Shown here: positions 1 through 37,459 of the stretch, piece by piece
Position numbering within the stretch: the stretch's first letter is position 1
Layout: each line of letters starts with the position of its first letter
Origin: Zygaena filipendulae
Taxonomy: Eukaryota > Arthropoda > Insecta > Lepidoptera > Zygaenidae
DNA length: 64,000 nucleotides
NCBI GenBank assembly: GCA_907165275.2
Contig: OU015651.1
Span: forward strand, 4,734,501 to 4,798,500
Direction of reading: 5' to 3'
Notes under the pieces: generated by a model
What the model was told of the DNA's origin: nothing
The model's input: only the letters and a program-made list of their open reading frames with translations
The model's database searches: none
Translations under genes and position numbers: made by a program

Positions 1-117
1 GCTTAATTAATAAGCAAGTACACACATATTTTATAAATAACAATATGATAGTGTACCTACTTATATAACGTAATGTAACCTAAGACAAGTTGACGTGTAA
101 AAGTATTATATTTTACC

Positions 118-148
118 AAATTGAATAAATAAATAAATAAATAAAAAA
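118..148 (+). repeat. AAATA-repeat tail of a retroposon
   Basis: ttgaataaataaataaataa is the usual 3' tail of lepidopteran non-LTR elements. The body, if any, lies in 1-117 and beyond the window, and no reverse transcriptase remains are visible. Confidence 0.4.
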
Positions 149-537
149 ATGCGTGAGTGTCGTGGAACACTCGGTTCGGCACAGCTAGTGTATACTTATA
201 TTATAAAGAGAAAAGATTTAATTTTTTGGTTTGTTTGTTAAGATTTAACTCAAAACCTACTGGACCGATTTCAATAATTTTTTAACCATTACAAAGCTAC
301 ACTAACCCTGAATCGGAAAATATCTCAATAATCTCCGAGTCTACTGAAGCTTAAAATTAACCTGGAGCAACTAGAATCTAGGTGTAATATTTCTATGGTT
401 ACCTCTAGGTCACTAAGGTGGGTAAAACATGGAGTTTTACCCACCTTCGCACCAACATTATAAAAAGGTACTTAAAGTTTATGATTTTTTGAATTGTGAG
501 TTTGTGATTTGCGAGTTTGTGACGTTGTAGGGGGTAT

Positions 538-830
538 CTATACTATAATAAAAGAGTAGAATCCGCGATTCTATACATTGAATATTTTTACCTAAAATTG
601 AGAGGGGTGATAAAAGAAGAGTAACCAAGCCCAAAAAAAAAGTTTTTAAAATTCTTTTCTGTCTGTTTGTCTGTCTGTTCGCGATAATCTCCGCATCTAC
701 TGAACGGGTTGTCATGCGGTTTTCACAGGTAGACTAAGCTTAGCCTGGAGCTACATTAAAATCGGATGTCGGGAAAAAAAGTTGTTGTATAAAAACGTTT
801 TACGCGGGTGAAACCGCGGGGCACAGCTAC
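538..830 (+). repeat. Dispersed repeat R1 copy
   Basis: R1 is the name used here for the commonest repeat in the window. It starts near TATTATAAAGAG, includes 'gtctgtctgt' and 'ctactgaacgg' blocks, and ends CGCGGGTGAAACCGCGGGGCACAGCTA. It is probably a short non-autonomous retroposon; I do not assign a database name. Confidence 0.65.
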
Positions 831-939
831 ATCATAATATTCAACGAGAAAACAATCTAGGCACACGGCAGTGTGTCAGCCAAGTTTGCAAAGCAAAAGG
901 GTGACACACCAGCCATAGATAAGTTGTTACTTATTATAC

Positions 940-1160
940 ACGAACCATTTCAGTGAAGAGTTTCCTCGATTTATCCATGATCCCATCATCAGATCCTGAC
1001 TTCATTACAATGGGACCAATTTGAAGTATTTATACCCTATCAAACCAAAAAAAGTTTTCCAAATCGGTCCAGCCGTCTTCGAGTAATCGCGTAACAAAGA
1101 TACAAAAAAAAATACGGTCGAATTGAGAACCTCCTCCTTTTTTTGGAAGACGGTTTAAAA
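940..1160 (+). repeat. GGAAGTCGG-family repeat copy
   Basis: Shares 'gatcccatcatcagat', 'caaatcggtccagccgtcttcgagtaatcg' in part, and 'aacctcctcctttttttgga' with the 54.2-54.8 kb copy. It is a widespread lepidopteran interspersed repeat; family name not assigned. It runs directly into a half-copy of MITE M1 (1143-1240). Confidence 0.6.
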
Positions 1161-2020
1161 ACGAAAAAATACGTGTTTAATATTTTTTATGACTACAGGC
1201 GGACTAAAAACAAAAAAATGCCCAAGTAGCCTATTTTTGCGTTTATTTTAGCTTCTGTGGGATTATCTTTAACATGCAGTGTGTTTACACTGTGGTATGT
1301 AACACAATAACATTAATTATGAACCTACCTATTATAGTTTTTGTTTTGTTTGGCTTCCATTATTCAAGGTTCGAGCGATCTCGGCGAATTCTTCACGCAT
1401 AGAATTAACCTATGTGTATATTATACATTGTATCTATGAGAGCTATACACCTATATATTATTGCGAATAGTTGCGATATCTGAATGTGGATACGGCGCGT
1501 GTAGTGTGTAGTGTGTACATGAGTCAGTGTAAACCAAGTGTTTTAGATAATGAGCTGCATTGAAGGGTATTTATTACACGACGTGCAGATATTACGACTA
1601 CTTATTTTAGGATTTACGACGATATACCACTTAGGTCATTCTGTTATCTTAAAAACAAATAAATGTTAGGTTTTACGTATGCATCACAGTGTAACCAATT
1701 ATACCAAAAAAAGTCTCTAATCTCAACAAGAATAAAGATTTAATAATAATCGGTCCACTTTATAGTATTCCTAACCAAACTCATTGTTATTATCCTGTAG
1801 GTATACTGTCCTTATTATTGCACATTATTACATCTACGTCGCATTAATAATAATTTAATTCGGGCGTCCTAAATTATACGTATATGTATAACATAATATT
1901 AATTGGCAGATAACAATTATCTTTTGATTCTAAAGCCGGCCGTATCAAACAAGTTCACATTTTCTATTTGACCTAGTTGTACTAAGATTTTTAAAATAAT
2001 AGTCATCAATATTTTCATTC

Positions 2021-2200
2021 TAGCTGTTCCCCGCAGTTTCACCCGCGGTAATTTCGAATATCCCGCGGGAATTCCGCGACAAAAACCCTATGTCCTTCTC
2101 TGTACAGAGACTATCTATCAGAATTTCATTATGATCGGTTGAGCCGTTGAGGCGTGAAAGCGTAACAAACAAACAATTACTTTAGCATTTATAATAGTAA
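2021..2200 (-). repeat. R1 copy, reverse orientation
   Basis: Begins tagctgttccccgcagtttc and runs through the CCCGCGGGAATTCC block to 'gcgtgaaagcgtaacaaac' and 'tttataatagtaa'. It is a nearly complete element. Confidence 0.7.
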
Positions 2201-2667
2201 CATATAGAGTAGATAAAGTTTGGTGCTTGACCTATAATTTTGTATGAAATTAACGATACGGAGATTATTGACAGTTCATACACCGTATCATTGACACTAG
2301 CCAATAAAATCTTCAATTAACGTTTATTTTGGTGTTATGCGCTATACATGCAACAATGAGACATTTATGGATGGGATTAAGGACTTATCAATTTGTTTAA
2401 TTAAGTTGTGTTTACCGGCGTTGTATGGACGGAATGTTTCGAAGTGGCGGTTATATCTGAAGATATATCACGTTTCGAGATGATTCTATCGGCGTCCGCC
2501 GGGAACTCCGAGAAATATTTTACAATCTATAAGCACCAAAAATTGCAATATTTTATAATTAATCCATACAACTATGCTAATAAAAGTACTTACGTTTATT
2601 TTACTTTTTAACTGGCTAAATGCGAAAAAAAGAAAGAAAAAAGCTACCTATGACGTTTGTGTTGCAG

Positions 2668-27198
<24,531 letters not shown>

Positions 27199-27444
27199 AT
27201 CCGCCCCGCCTCCGAGCCTTCGCCACAACTACGACACTGTGTATGTTCCGATATAAACTGCGACCACTGGCCGGTGGTTTTACTGAAGAGAAATTCGTTC
27301 TGTTATAGCGGACAGTACACTGCTGCAGTATCCTAGAGTAGGCAGTATGACGTCAAAATTGTCGCCACTTTTGTACTGTGAGGACTGGCGTTTTCGAGGT
27401 AAGGTGCTCTCAGTGATCAACCTTGGATCAATGATTGATCATCC

Positions 27445-27679
27445 GCATAGGCATTGGCGTATCTAGGGTTATTTTTCAGGGGGGGCCTGACATGCCATGG
27501 CCGATGCGAAATTCTGTACTCATAACAACAAGCTTGGTCGCGGGAGCAAACTTTTAAATATTAAGCCTACTTTGAAGAGTTGTCGAAGTTAGTTATCAGT
27601 GTTATAGAATTTCGAATCGGTAGCCTACCATCCTGGGGTGGGCAAGGCCCACCCGGCCCTCCCCCTATATAGCCTATGC
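27445..27679. mobile_element. Short TIR element in the dynamin 3' UTR
   Basis: Ends GCATAGGC and GCCTATGC. Next to the left end is CATTGGCGTATCTAG, nearly the terminal repeat of the 13141-13890 element. The interior has 'gggggggcctgacatgcc' and 'gggcaaggcccacccggcc'. No coding capacity. Confidence 0.5.
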
Positions 27680-28437
27680 ACGTAGGTCGGTCGTCAATGA
27701 GTGGTCGACAGGGTGACATGACAATGACATGGATGACAGTATACTGGACTGCGTTCCTTGTTAAACAGTAACTAATATAGTTAACTATAAAGGAACGGCT
27801 TCGCAGTATACCAAATTGACGTCATACCTTACAGTGCTATCAGTAATAACGGAACATACCCCTTTGTGATACGCATTAAAACGCACTGTAAATGTAATAG
27901 GTAGTACCCTTGACTCGTCTTGGCGGGCGCATTACCGTGCCCCAGATACTACTCAGTTTTCCGCATATTTGTATATTGCATAATATACTCTTTTTGCAAA
28001 CTCTGAACTTCATGTACCCATAATAGTCGAATTCTTATGAATTAATTTTATTTATCAACTGATGATTATATGAAATTGTATTGTTTTTAAATATTAGCTT
28101 TTTAAGTAGGCGTTTAGAGAGGGTTTAAAATCCTCTGATAAGTTGTTTTATAACTTACATATATTAAAATCTATGAAATCGATGAACGCTTATTGTTATA
28201 AACTTAACAAATTTATATCGTTACTATAAATTGTTGACAATAATGAAATTAATTTTTGTATTGTATAGTCTAGAATAGTCCAGATTATAGAAGGGCAAAC
28301 TTAAAAAAAAATCTAAAACGTTAGCAATAATAATCATCCGATTGTACCTAAATTCTCTGAAATTAATTGTGCGACGTTAATGATATATAAATATAGCGCC
28401 GACTGAGTTAACAGTAATTTTTCTATACTTCTATAGG

Positions 28438-28752
28438 AACTAATATTATAAAGAGATAATTTGTTTCTTTGTTGGTGGTAATCTCTGAAACTACTAAAAC
28501 GAAACTAAAAATTATTTCCTTGATTGGAAGCTAATAGCTACAGGATTCCATAGTAACATAGGGTGCTTTTTATCTATCAACGATTTTCCGAGGAAGGACT
28601 GCAGAAATTAATAAATTATGAAACAAATTCTCAATAATTTTGAGATTTTAGTTGTTTAGGTTTTGTAATAAATCTCTTTAACCCAATACGAAGAGTATCT
28701 AAAGGGAATTCCGAAAAAAAAAACGATACCGCGGCGCCCGGAGGCAACAGCT
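28438..28752 (+). repeat. R1-related copy, diverged
   Basis: Starts actaatattataaagagat and ends near 'gataccgcggcgcccggagg' and 'caacagcta'. Long and worn; lies in the dynamin 3' UTR. Confidence 0.45.
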
Positions 28753-29869
28753 AACTTTATCAGTTTACGACTGCTTTTTATCACAACAATCCTGCGGGTC
28801 TTTCTTTTATAATTCTACGTGGTACAGGAAACTCGTCGGTTTTAATTTAACGTAGCAAACATTTGATTACTACTACTGAAATGATAAAGTATTCAGCGTA
28901 CCCATAGTGATGAAACAAGTTTTTTTTTTGGCTGTAAATAATGTCGATATTGTATAAACAACTTAAATTTAAGGCACCTCAACGTCACACCAGCGTCACT
29001 CGCTAAAAACATGTATTTTGAAATATTTCATATTATACAAAGAAATCGGTGAGAGGATAATGTTGTAAAATGGGGTAGGTTAATACAGTCTTTGATAATT
29101 TTTGTTTGAAATTTTGATATTAACTTTAAATGCTGCGGAATTATTACCAAAAATTAGTAAACCTCTTTTAATACAATATAGGTATCCTTCCGTTTCTCAT
29201 GAAATATTGTTAGAATATATTATGTTTTTTTTTATATAGCTGGTGGGCTAGTTCGATGCGTGGGCTAGTAAGGGCGTACCTAGATTACAAACTGCAACTT
29301 AACCCTAATAAAAAGAATACTACCTATATAATAATCTACCGTATCGTGCAGAAATAGATGTCGTGAATAAATATTTACAATTATGTACCTTAAGCAGCGT
29401 CATTTTAAAGTCGCATATTGAGGTTAGTGAGAATGGTTTGTAACGTGTTCGACTGATATTATTACTATAAGGCAGTGATGTGTTTGATGAAGGTGCTTGT
29501 GATTTTAGTTATTGTTTATGACTACGCCTCCAAATAGACATTTGTGTCGTTGTGGCATTTACCAAATCACTGTGACGCGTGTACACGGAACTTGCAACGA
29601 TCATGACCGTAATATAACATTTGTAAGACTAGTCAACTGTATTTGATTTACGTTTTAGTAAGTAGGTTACCCGCCTGCCACCAGCCGACACATTGCTGTT
29701 ATTTTATATAATTTATAATTAATTAACATTCCCTTAGCTTCTGTGTCCACGCGTTCTGTAATTAATTATATTATGATAGTGAATATGTGTATATAGATGT
29801 ATGTATAAACGAAATTATTATGTTATGGACCAGTTTATACTTTGTGTACCTTCTGTTATATGAAACTGT

Positions 29870-29875
29870 AATAAA
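29870..29875 (+). terminator. Candidate distal polyadenylation signal of dynamin
   Basis: AATAAA followed by a GT-rich stretch (tgtgtatatg), a good cleavage-site context. It lies about 2.7 kb after the stop codon. Confidence 0.4.
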
Positions 29876-30035
29876 TGTGTATATGTACAAAATAGAGTTC
29901 GGTTTTCATTGCTCAGTCCTATTTGTCAGTCTAACTTATCCATGTTACGCTGCTGAAATTGGCACGGAACTAAATAAGAAAAACTAATCATTAATATTAT
30001 GCGTAAAAAGTAGCGGAACGTGACTCCTATTAAAT

Positions 30036-31540
30036 AAATATTTATTTGTTTAAACTTTATGCACATCATGGTACAAAGGCACACCTAATGCCATATGCAT
30101 TATCTGCCAGTCAACCTTCAGATAGTATAGAGAGCCAGTTGGACTACTCAGTAGTACTACTGATACAGAGCGTTCACTTGGCGGTGCATTTGTGATCATA
30201 ATATACCTACGTACATAATACATAATTACATAAATTTAGATAAATATGTTAAGAATATCAGAATCACTAGTTTTTATTCATTGTTATGCATTTTAGAAAA
30301 TGATTATCAAGAAAAAGTAAGTACAATTGTATCAACACGAGCACCAACATTAAGCTACGGACCCGCCTCGCGCACAACGAACGGTAAAGACAAAAAAGTC
30401 TCCATTATTACAATTTAATGAAGAGAAAAGCCATTAGGGATACTACCGGGAGTTGATGAAATCGTCGCCGAGCGGTCGTCCCGCGCGCGTCGGTACCGCG
30501 CGGGCGCGACGGCGCGGCGGTCGCGCCCTCTGCCGCGGACCGCGGGGGCCTAATCGCACCGACACGATTCTGATTACGTGTGATTGTTGTATCAATCATT
30601 TCCCCTATCAAATTATTCAGTGGCCGGTAATTGTATCGCGTTCGTTTCTCCAGCGATAATGCGTGTAGAATGTCGACGCGACGCGATGCGCCGCGGCCCG
30701 AGCGGAAATATTCGGCCGCACTTAGTCTCGGTTTGTTACTCAATGAATTGTAATTCATATGCCATTACGGACATGTATTGTGTGTGCGCGGTTACCTATT
30801 TTATTTAATAACAAAATTTGGAAGAAAAATTGTCCATATCATATTTTTTGTCCAATGTGGAAACCTGGGTACTAATAGTCTTTGCATAGCTGTTATTCGG
30901 CTATAGGCACTATAAATTGCGGAATCAAACCTGTACGTAATCTGTGATTTGACGTCGTGTCTACCTAGGTGTAACGATAAATACCTACTAATGAGGTCAA
31001 TGCTTAAACAATTTATAATTATGTAAAAATTAATTAACTTTTAGATATTTACTTTTCGGGTTTAACCACGGGTTTAAACCTGAAAATGGCAGGCTTTTAT
31101 CGGGTTTAATCCCAAACACCGGGTTGATTGTCCATCTATACCTGTACAACGTATCGTAAGAAAATGAATGATGGGTCAATCTCAATATGATAGGGGTTTA
31201 AATATTTTAAATTTAATGTAAGTAGTTATAGGTAATCACATTGCATATGCGTGTATCACATTGCAGTTTATTTTTGCGATTTTGCGGGAAGGGTCGGTTG
31301 TTAACAAATACATGCCTCTACCTACATACGAGTATAAACTCAATGTTTTCTTACTGTGCATAATTTTTTATGCAATAAGTATAAAGTAAACCTAATTTTC
31401 CGCCAATAAATCAGATTATGATTTTATAACGACAGGGCCCTTTTCACTATGACCAACAACATTCGTAGCCCATAATGAGCTACCCAAAAACACGATCCCA
31501 AACGCTCAAGATGCCAAAATGTTAGAAATTAATTCTGTAT
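30036..31540. other. Intergenic, with one GC-rich island
   Basis: AT-rich except for 30440-30740, which is dense in CG. No gene was recognised in the remainder. Confidence 0.5.
30440..30740. promoter_or_regulatory. CpG-rich island, candidate promoter or conserved element
   Basis: Two CG-dense blocks (30468-30555 and 30670-30722) flank a GC-balanced core with 'gtgattgttgtatcaatcat' and 'cggtaattgtatcg', the latter with homeodomain-type TAAT cores. It lies in neither recognised gene. Short frames through it look like by-products of the composition. Confidence 0.3.
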
Positions 31541-31554
31541 GTCATGACACGTAG

Positions 31555-32695
31555 GTAAATAGTAGATTATGTACCGAGGGAGTAGGTAAAGCAGTGTCTT
31601 ACATAACGGGCGGCATATACCCTGAGTTAAGAAGGGACTCTAGAGTCATATAATGACACGTAGGTAATAGTAGATTATGCACCGAGGGAGTAGGTAAAGC
31701 AGTGTCTTACATCACGGGCGGCATCGGCAAATAGGTAGGTACCCTGAGGTAAGGAGGGACTAGAGTTAATCCCCGATGGCCCGATCATAGCGAGGGGATT
31801 AAAAAAATTAACTCCTGAGCTAAGCGACGGAGTTATGTAGAGTCGTGAGTAAAGCGAGGGGTTTAAGCCGCCCGTGACGAAGACAGGCTTTATCCTCGAG
31901 GTGAATACTCTACTTTTCATACATACTGCGAGATATAAACCCTCTTTTCATACCACCTGCTCGATAATGTCCAATTACATATCACGCAATCTCAATGTAA
32001 AGCAAGGCATTTCATCCCAACCCAAGAGAGGGAGGTAATGTTGTATGAAACTCCCAAGGGAGTAAAGTGATTTGAGTTTGGAACGTTATTTGTAGGAAAA
32101 CTCAGCGTTTTGTTTTCTTTTTATCTGTTCTGCCTGTGGTGGCCAATTCTATTTTCGAATAAACCGTCTGCCCGTGTAAAGAGGGTTTATGTCTCGCAGT
32201 AGGTATGAAAAGTAGAGTATGCACCTCGAGAATAAAGGCTGTCTTCGTCACGGACAGCTTAACCTCGCTTCACTCAGGAGTTAAATTTTTAATTCTCCTC
32301 GCTATGCTCGGGGATTAACTCTAGAGTCCCTCCTTACGCTCAGGATTCAATATGCCGCCCGTGACGTAAGACACTGCTTTACTCCCTCGTTGCATAATCT
32401 ACTATTACACGGGTACTGTAAAGAAGGTTTATTCGAAAATCGAACTGGCCACCACAGGCAGATCACATAAAAAGAAAAAAAGGTTATGAGTTTTCCTACA
32501 AATTTTAACGTTCCAAACTCAAATCACTTTACTCCCTTGGAGTTTCATACAACATTACCTCCCTTCCTTGGATTGGGATGTAATGTGGATGTAATGCCTT
32601 GCTTTAGGTATGTCGACATTGCGTGATAATTTCACAGATTATCTTATTACATATTATTTAATTCGACATTGTGGAGCAGGTGGTATGAAATAGTT
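31555..32695. repeat. Interleaved inverted-repeat cluster
   Basis: A roughly 100-bp direct duplication (31555-31622 and 31652-31725) leads into segments A (31666-31855), B (31860-31925), C (31945-32105) and D (32138-32166). Reverse copies follow in the order B' (32205-32262), A' (32270-32395), D' (32427-32460), C' (32487-32640). Typical words are 'aagcagtgtcttacatcacg', 'gggattaactctagagtccc' and 'gtttggaacgtta'. No coding frame. Confidence 0.6.
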
Positions 32696-32699
32696 AAAA

Positions 32700-34820
32700 T
32701 TGTGGTAAGTTAACGCGACATGTTATGATCATAGCGAATATTAAGGCCCTGCAGTGACCACCGTAAAATTAAGCGAACGTCTTACGTTTGGAACTTTATA
32801 AGACTTTATAACTTTATCCTTCAAAGTATTAAAAGCCGTACTATGTATATTATGAAAAATATCAACCTAAATTATATTTGTCAACCTATTCTAAGTACTA
32901 GGTATATATACGCAAATTCAAATAAGTTCTTTTTTCATAATACCTTATTTTTTGTCACTCTACTTATTTCTCCCGATTCTACCTCATTTTGGTTCGGTTT
33001 GGTGTGTCTTTAAATACCTAGATACCTGTTATATACATAGTTAAACTAATCAAATATTTTGTTTAAAAAAACTTAAATAACTAAGTTAAGTAGGTAATAC
33101 CTATATGTAGAGTCAATTATGTCGTCGTATGTGTTATATATTTTATGGATGATTAAAGTAAAAAGTAATTGCATACCCTGCTTCTTTAAGTTATCTAATT
33201 GTCAGCTTATTAAATCTCGCCCAACGTACCGTGTAAATTAGCATCCAATAGGTAGTTACATCATGTTAATAAGTGACAGGTAGGTAGGTATACCTACTAC
33301 TTGTCGAGCCCTCTAATTAGCGGGGACAAAAATCGGTAGTTAAGTAGATATAATTAAACAGTTGTCTAATTTAATTGGCAATCGGCGTGTTCCCACAAGT
33401 CGTAAAGTCACCCTCGTTCATAACGAGCGCTCTCAATTTTCCCAACAATTATCATGCACGGTCTGTATTAGGTTGGTATAGATACGTGCTACCCACTTGC
33501 AGTGTGTTCATAGATAGAGGTAGATACACAACTAATTAGTGCTGCGGTAAAGACTTTCAATCACGCCACTTGCACCGGGCTACTTAACATGACAGTTTTT
33601 TTTTATCTTACGTACAAAATTAAAATTTTCAAATTAACATATTTTATTATTTGTAATCATACTTAGTTATATTTAGATTTCACTCCTTATATTCAATGTG
33701 TGTAGATGAAACAGATATTTAGGTTATTACAATTCATAGATTTCAAATTCATGCCTATGATGTTTTTATGTTACCTATACAGTATACAGGTTTTTATTCA
33801 CCCACAATAAGAATTGTAATAAAAATATATAAAGCACTTAACTACTAGAAATACTTCCGTCAATACGTACATTAATTTCACATTTGGCCCGAGTTTAAAT
33901 AACTATTACTTAGGTAGGTATATACCTACATTATACATATTTACTACGACAACTGTAATCAAACATTTCATTATTTTTAAAAGTCAGAGTAATTAGGAAA
34001 GTTATTTAAAGGCACTTATTCACCTGTACACGATACATTACTCGTAAAGATAATTGAAAAAGTTTTTCATCGATACAGCAGCGGCAAATAGTCGAAAATT
34101 ACGCTTTCTTTAACATTTCAACGGTACACAGATTGATATCGGGCTTTGTTTAGCGGTTATTTCTATTTGAAGTTCGCCGACATTGCGGGCGCAATGGACG
34201 AATTCCGTGTGGAGTGTTCGATTTAATAACCAAGCTTGTACGTCATTACTGGGTTTACAGTCTTAATTGTTTTATTCGTAGAATATATTAAAAGAAAAGT
34301 AGTTTAATTATTGGATACTAAACTTTACTGAAGTTTTAATTTTAATAAAACGTTGCTAGCTGTTGAATGATCTATAAGGCATAATAAAGGGCAATAAAGA
34401 ATATTTGAATTACACACAGGTACACATAGTATTTTTGAATAAACTTATTCAGATCTTTCTTAGAACAGGATTACAAAGAGCAGAGTAAATAATAAAATTG
34501 ATATAGAAAATCAATAATACTTATTTTAATACTAGTAGAATTAATGTTAAACGAACTTGCTGTAAAGGCCTTGATAAAACAGCAGTGAACACTTGAATGC
34601 GGGGAATAGTTTTAACTTTTTGTAAAGTGCAACACTTTCCCAGCCCTCAGCCGAGTGCCCTTCAAAACGCTACTGCGATTATACAAATGAACAGCGGAGC
34701 GCCCTTCACGGCACACGCCACGCCGCGCCGCGCCGCGACACGATACGCAGATATAGGTACAACCTTCGTGGAAAGGGTTCAGCGTATATTTGAAATGTAG
34801 AGCTCATGGTGTAGATTTTA
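32700..34820. other. Intergenic, AT-rich with two possible regulatory islands
   Basis: Stretches 33290-33475 and 34060-34235 are more GC-balanced and complex than their surroundings (ctaattagcggggac, taatttaattggcaatcgg, tatcgggctttgtttagcgg). A short CG repeat (cacgccgcgccgcgccgcg) is at 34718. No gene recognised. Confidence 0.35.
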
Positions 34821-34829
34821 TTTTATTAC

Positions 34830-35235
34830 TAGCTGTGCCCCGAGGTTTCACCCGCGGTAATTTCGGAATTCCGGGATAAAAAGTACCCTATGTCTTTCTC
34901 TGTACCCCTGAAAACGTTAATGCCATTTCATCAAAATCCGTTCAGCCGTTTTTGCATTGAGTAACAAACATCCACACTTCCACATTTGTAATATACTAGT
35001 TGTGTCCCGCGATTTCACCCGCGTTAATTTCAGAGTTCCCGCGGGAATTCCGGGATAAAAAGTACCCTATGTTTTAATCTGATGTATAAGCTATATTATT
35101 GTAAAGTTTCATTTAAATCCATTCAGTAGTTTTTGCGTGAAAGAGTAACAAACATCCATCCTGTTCTTGCTGAATAAAGTTTATCTTATCTTATCATTCA
35201 TACATACAAACTTTCGCATTTATAATATTGGTAAA
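34830..35235 (-). repeat. Two R1 copies in tandem, reverse orientation
   Basis: The first (34830-34995) begins ctagctgtgccccgaggttt. The second (34996-35235) begins ctagttgtgtcccgcgattt, and near its 3' side holds an extra 'ttgctgaataaagtttatct' segment, a retroposon-tail-like insertion. Confidence 0.7.
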
Positions 35236-37040
35236 GATATTATTTAAGATCGACTCAAAGCTTAGCTCGCATGGCATTTAGAAGCTGTCTCTGTTTCGCT
35301 CATATTCATATAATTAATAGATATGTAGTTTACGTTTTAAAAGTTAAATTATTTTCTTTCTCGTTTCATAGCTATGGCCAGAGAGAAGGTAATGCCATGG
35401 CAATGAAACAAAGCCTATTTTTTAAGTTATGTAAAATCGTAGGAAGGCAAATATTAATGTTAATGTCTGGGGCCCTATACCATCTTATTTTGAATAGTCA
35501 CTCAAAATCACTCAAAATTATTGTTTTCGTATCGTCGTACAATAAATAAGGCATAATTTACTTGTAAACATTTTTTAACATACCGACCCGCATGTAGATA
35601 TAGTTTAATAGATTTTGTATTTTTATGTATATACATAATATTATATCATATTCGAATTTTGTTATCTTTTATCTTCAGAGAATCTTACATTCTATGCAAG
35701 CACCAAAACGTAAAATTGTTATAAAGCTTTAAAAAAAATATTAGGAACATCCAGTTGGCCCTAACTCAATGTTCCATTATAAAGTCTCTCCACAAAATAG
35801 CGGAACTTGTAGAACACAATAAATCAATTGGAGTAGGTGGTTGACTTTTCACTCAAATGTGTGGTTAATTGTAACCGAAAATGACTGTTGATCGAGCCAC
35901 ACTTAATTTGAGTGGTGCTTGCCTTGTATTCGTTGGGGTTGCGCGATGTAGCGATGGGGTGGAAAGTATAAGTAATGGTTCGGTTGATTTTGTGTTTATT
36001 TGATATATTTGTATTATTTTTCAACTACCTATAACTACAGTAATATATACCGGAACCACTAAGCAATTAAAATTGTATTAACATTTCGATCAAGAATGAT
36101 ACCTGTACATCTGGATAGTTATTTTAATTTGAACGGAAAAATTGTTTGTGCTTGTTGGTATAGGCCCTGCCTAGGGCTTTTATCGGGATTAAACCCAAGC
36201 ACCGGGATTAAACCGGGTTGATTGCCTGGGCGATTGATTGTGAGTCGGTTGTTACCCTCGGATTTCCGCCCACGTGATGTTTAGAAGTATATAGGTACAC
36301 AAATTTAAAATAGTCATAACTCCTCTTCCCGTAACCCGATTGCAATGAAACAAAGCAGCCTATAGGTATTATTTTGGCACTGTTCGAAAAGAGGATGTTT
36401 ATTAGGTACCTGTGTCAGCTTTAAAATGGCATAATAATTATGAACTTACTGTTTCATCATACTTTTTATAGCGTCAGTGCACTAAACGTAAAAATACAAG
36501 CTGGCTCGATTCCTGCGGCCGGGAATTGGAATTGGTATTGAATATGAATAAGTACAACAATTTAGTGCACACGTTACATATCTACTTACATTTTATGCCC
36601 CGCTTTCGCCCGTGCCACTCCACACCCTCTGCGGTGAACCACTACAGCAAAATTACACTTTAATTGTCCATTTACGTCATTTGACTTTGTCGAATATTTA
36701 ATTGTTCCGATCATTGTTCGAAAAAGTAGTTTTGTGTTTGTTACCGCTGTTCGTTGTTGCCATGTTATTAATTTTAAAACACGTAGGTAACTTTTTACAC
36801 TTATTACCTAACGAAAACCTATGTTTCGTTGAGATATGTCTGTTAATTTGTAAAGTACATATAACCAATTAACAAAAATATGCATCTACGTATATTGTAT
36901 TTTAGAAAACTTATAAATAATCTTAATTTTTAATAATATTTTTTATTAAAAACTCTTTTTAGAGTTAAGTTCTCGCATTTACTACACATTTATTGTTTTT
37001 TTGTGTAATAAAGAATACTGAATACAAATAAATAAAATCT
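35236..37040. other. Intergenic, nothing identified
   Basis: Short chance frames only. A retroposon-like tail (gtaataaagaatactgaata) lies at 37005-37037, immediately before the large palindrome. Confidence 0.4.
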
Positions 37041-37459
37041 AAGGCCCGCCGCCGATTGTGACTTTTTGTCGACGTGACTTTCTGTCACTTAGTCAAGTGC
37101 AATGAAAACTATACTGAGTCACCGTCACCATAATGAGCGCACTCAGTATAGTTTTCATTGCACTTGACTAACGGCCGCACTCAGAGTCGACTTTAATGAT
37201 TACTTAGTTTAGTATAGATTTTTAAAACAAAACTGCCGCAATCAGACAAGTTTAATAAATTAATGTTAATTGGCATTTAACTAATTAAGTTACATCTCTT
37301 TAAATGCCAATTAAAATTAATTTACTGAACGTCTCTGATTGCGGCAGTTTTGTTTTAAAAATCTATACTTAACTAAGTAATCATTAAAGTCGACTCTGAG
37401 TGCGGCGGTAAGTGACAGAAAGTCACGTCGACAAAAAGTCACAATCGGCGGCGGGCCTT
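37041..37459. repeat. Perfect-ended palindromic MITE P1 with a second hairpin inserted
   Basis: Outer arms 37041-37091 and 37409-37459 are exact 51-base reverse complements (AAGGCCCGCCGCCGATTGTG at the end). Further arms carry 'gcactcagagtcgactttaa' and its complement, and the core holds 'ttaattggcattta' and 'taaatgccaattaa'. A separate hairpin (37092-37168) with two exact 28-base arms around a 21-base loop interrupts the left arm only. Confidence 0.85.

Larger units (their letters stand above)
1..2667. other. Dynamin intron (left edge), repeat-rich
   Basis: No exon was recognised. It holds an AAATA-type retroposon tail at 118-148, dispersed-repeat copies at 538-830 and 2021-2200, and a GGAAGTCGG-family copy at 940-1160. 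A second repeat tail (cacagctagtg) sits at 180-191. Stretch 1240-2015 shows nothing identifiable. Confidence 0.6.
27199..30035 (+). other. shi: Dynamin 3' UTR (longest form)
   Basis: Follows the TGA at 27198. Candidate polyadenylation signals are AATAAA at 29366-29371 and 29870-29875. Two repeats interrupt it (27445-27679 and 28438-28752). The true cleavage site cannot be told from sequence alone. Confidence 0.5.
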
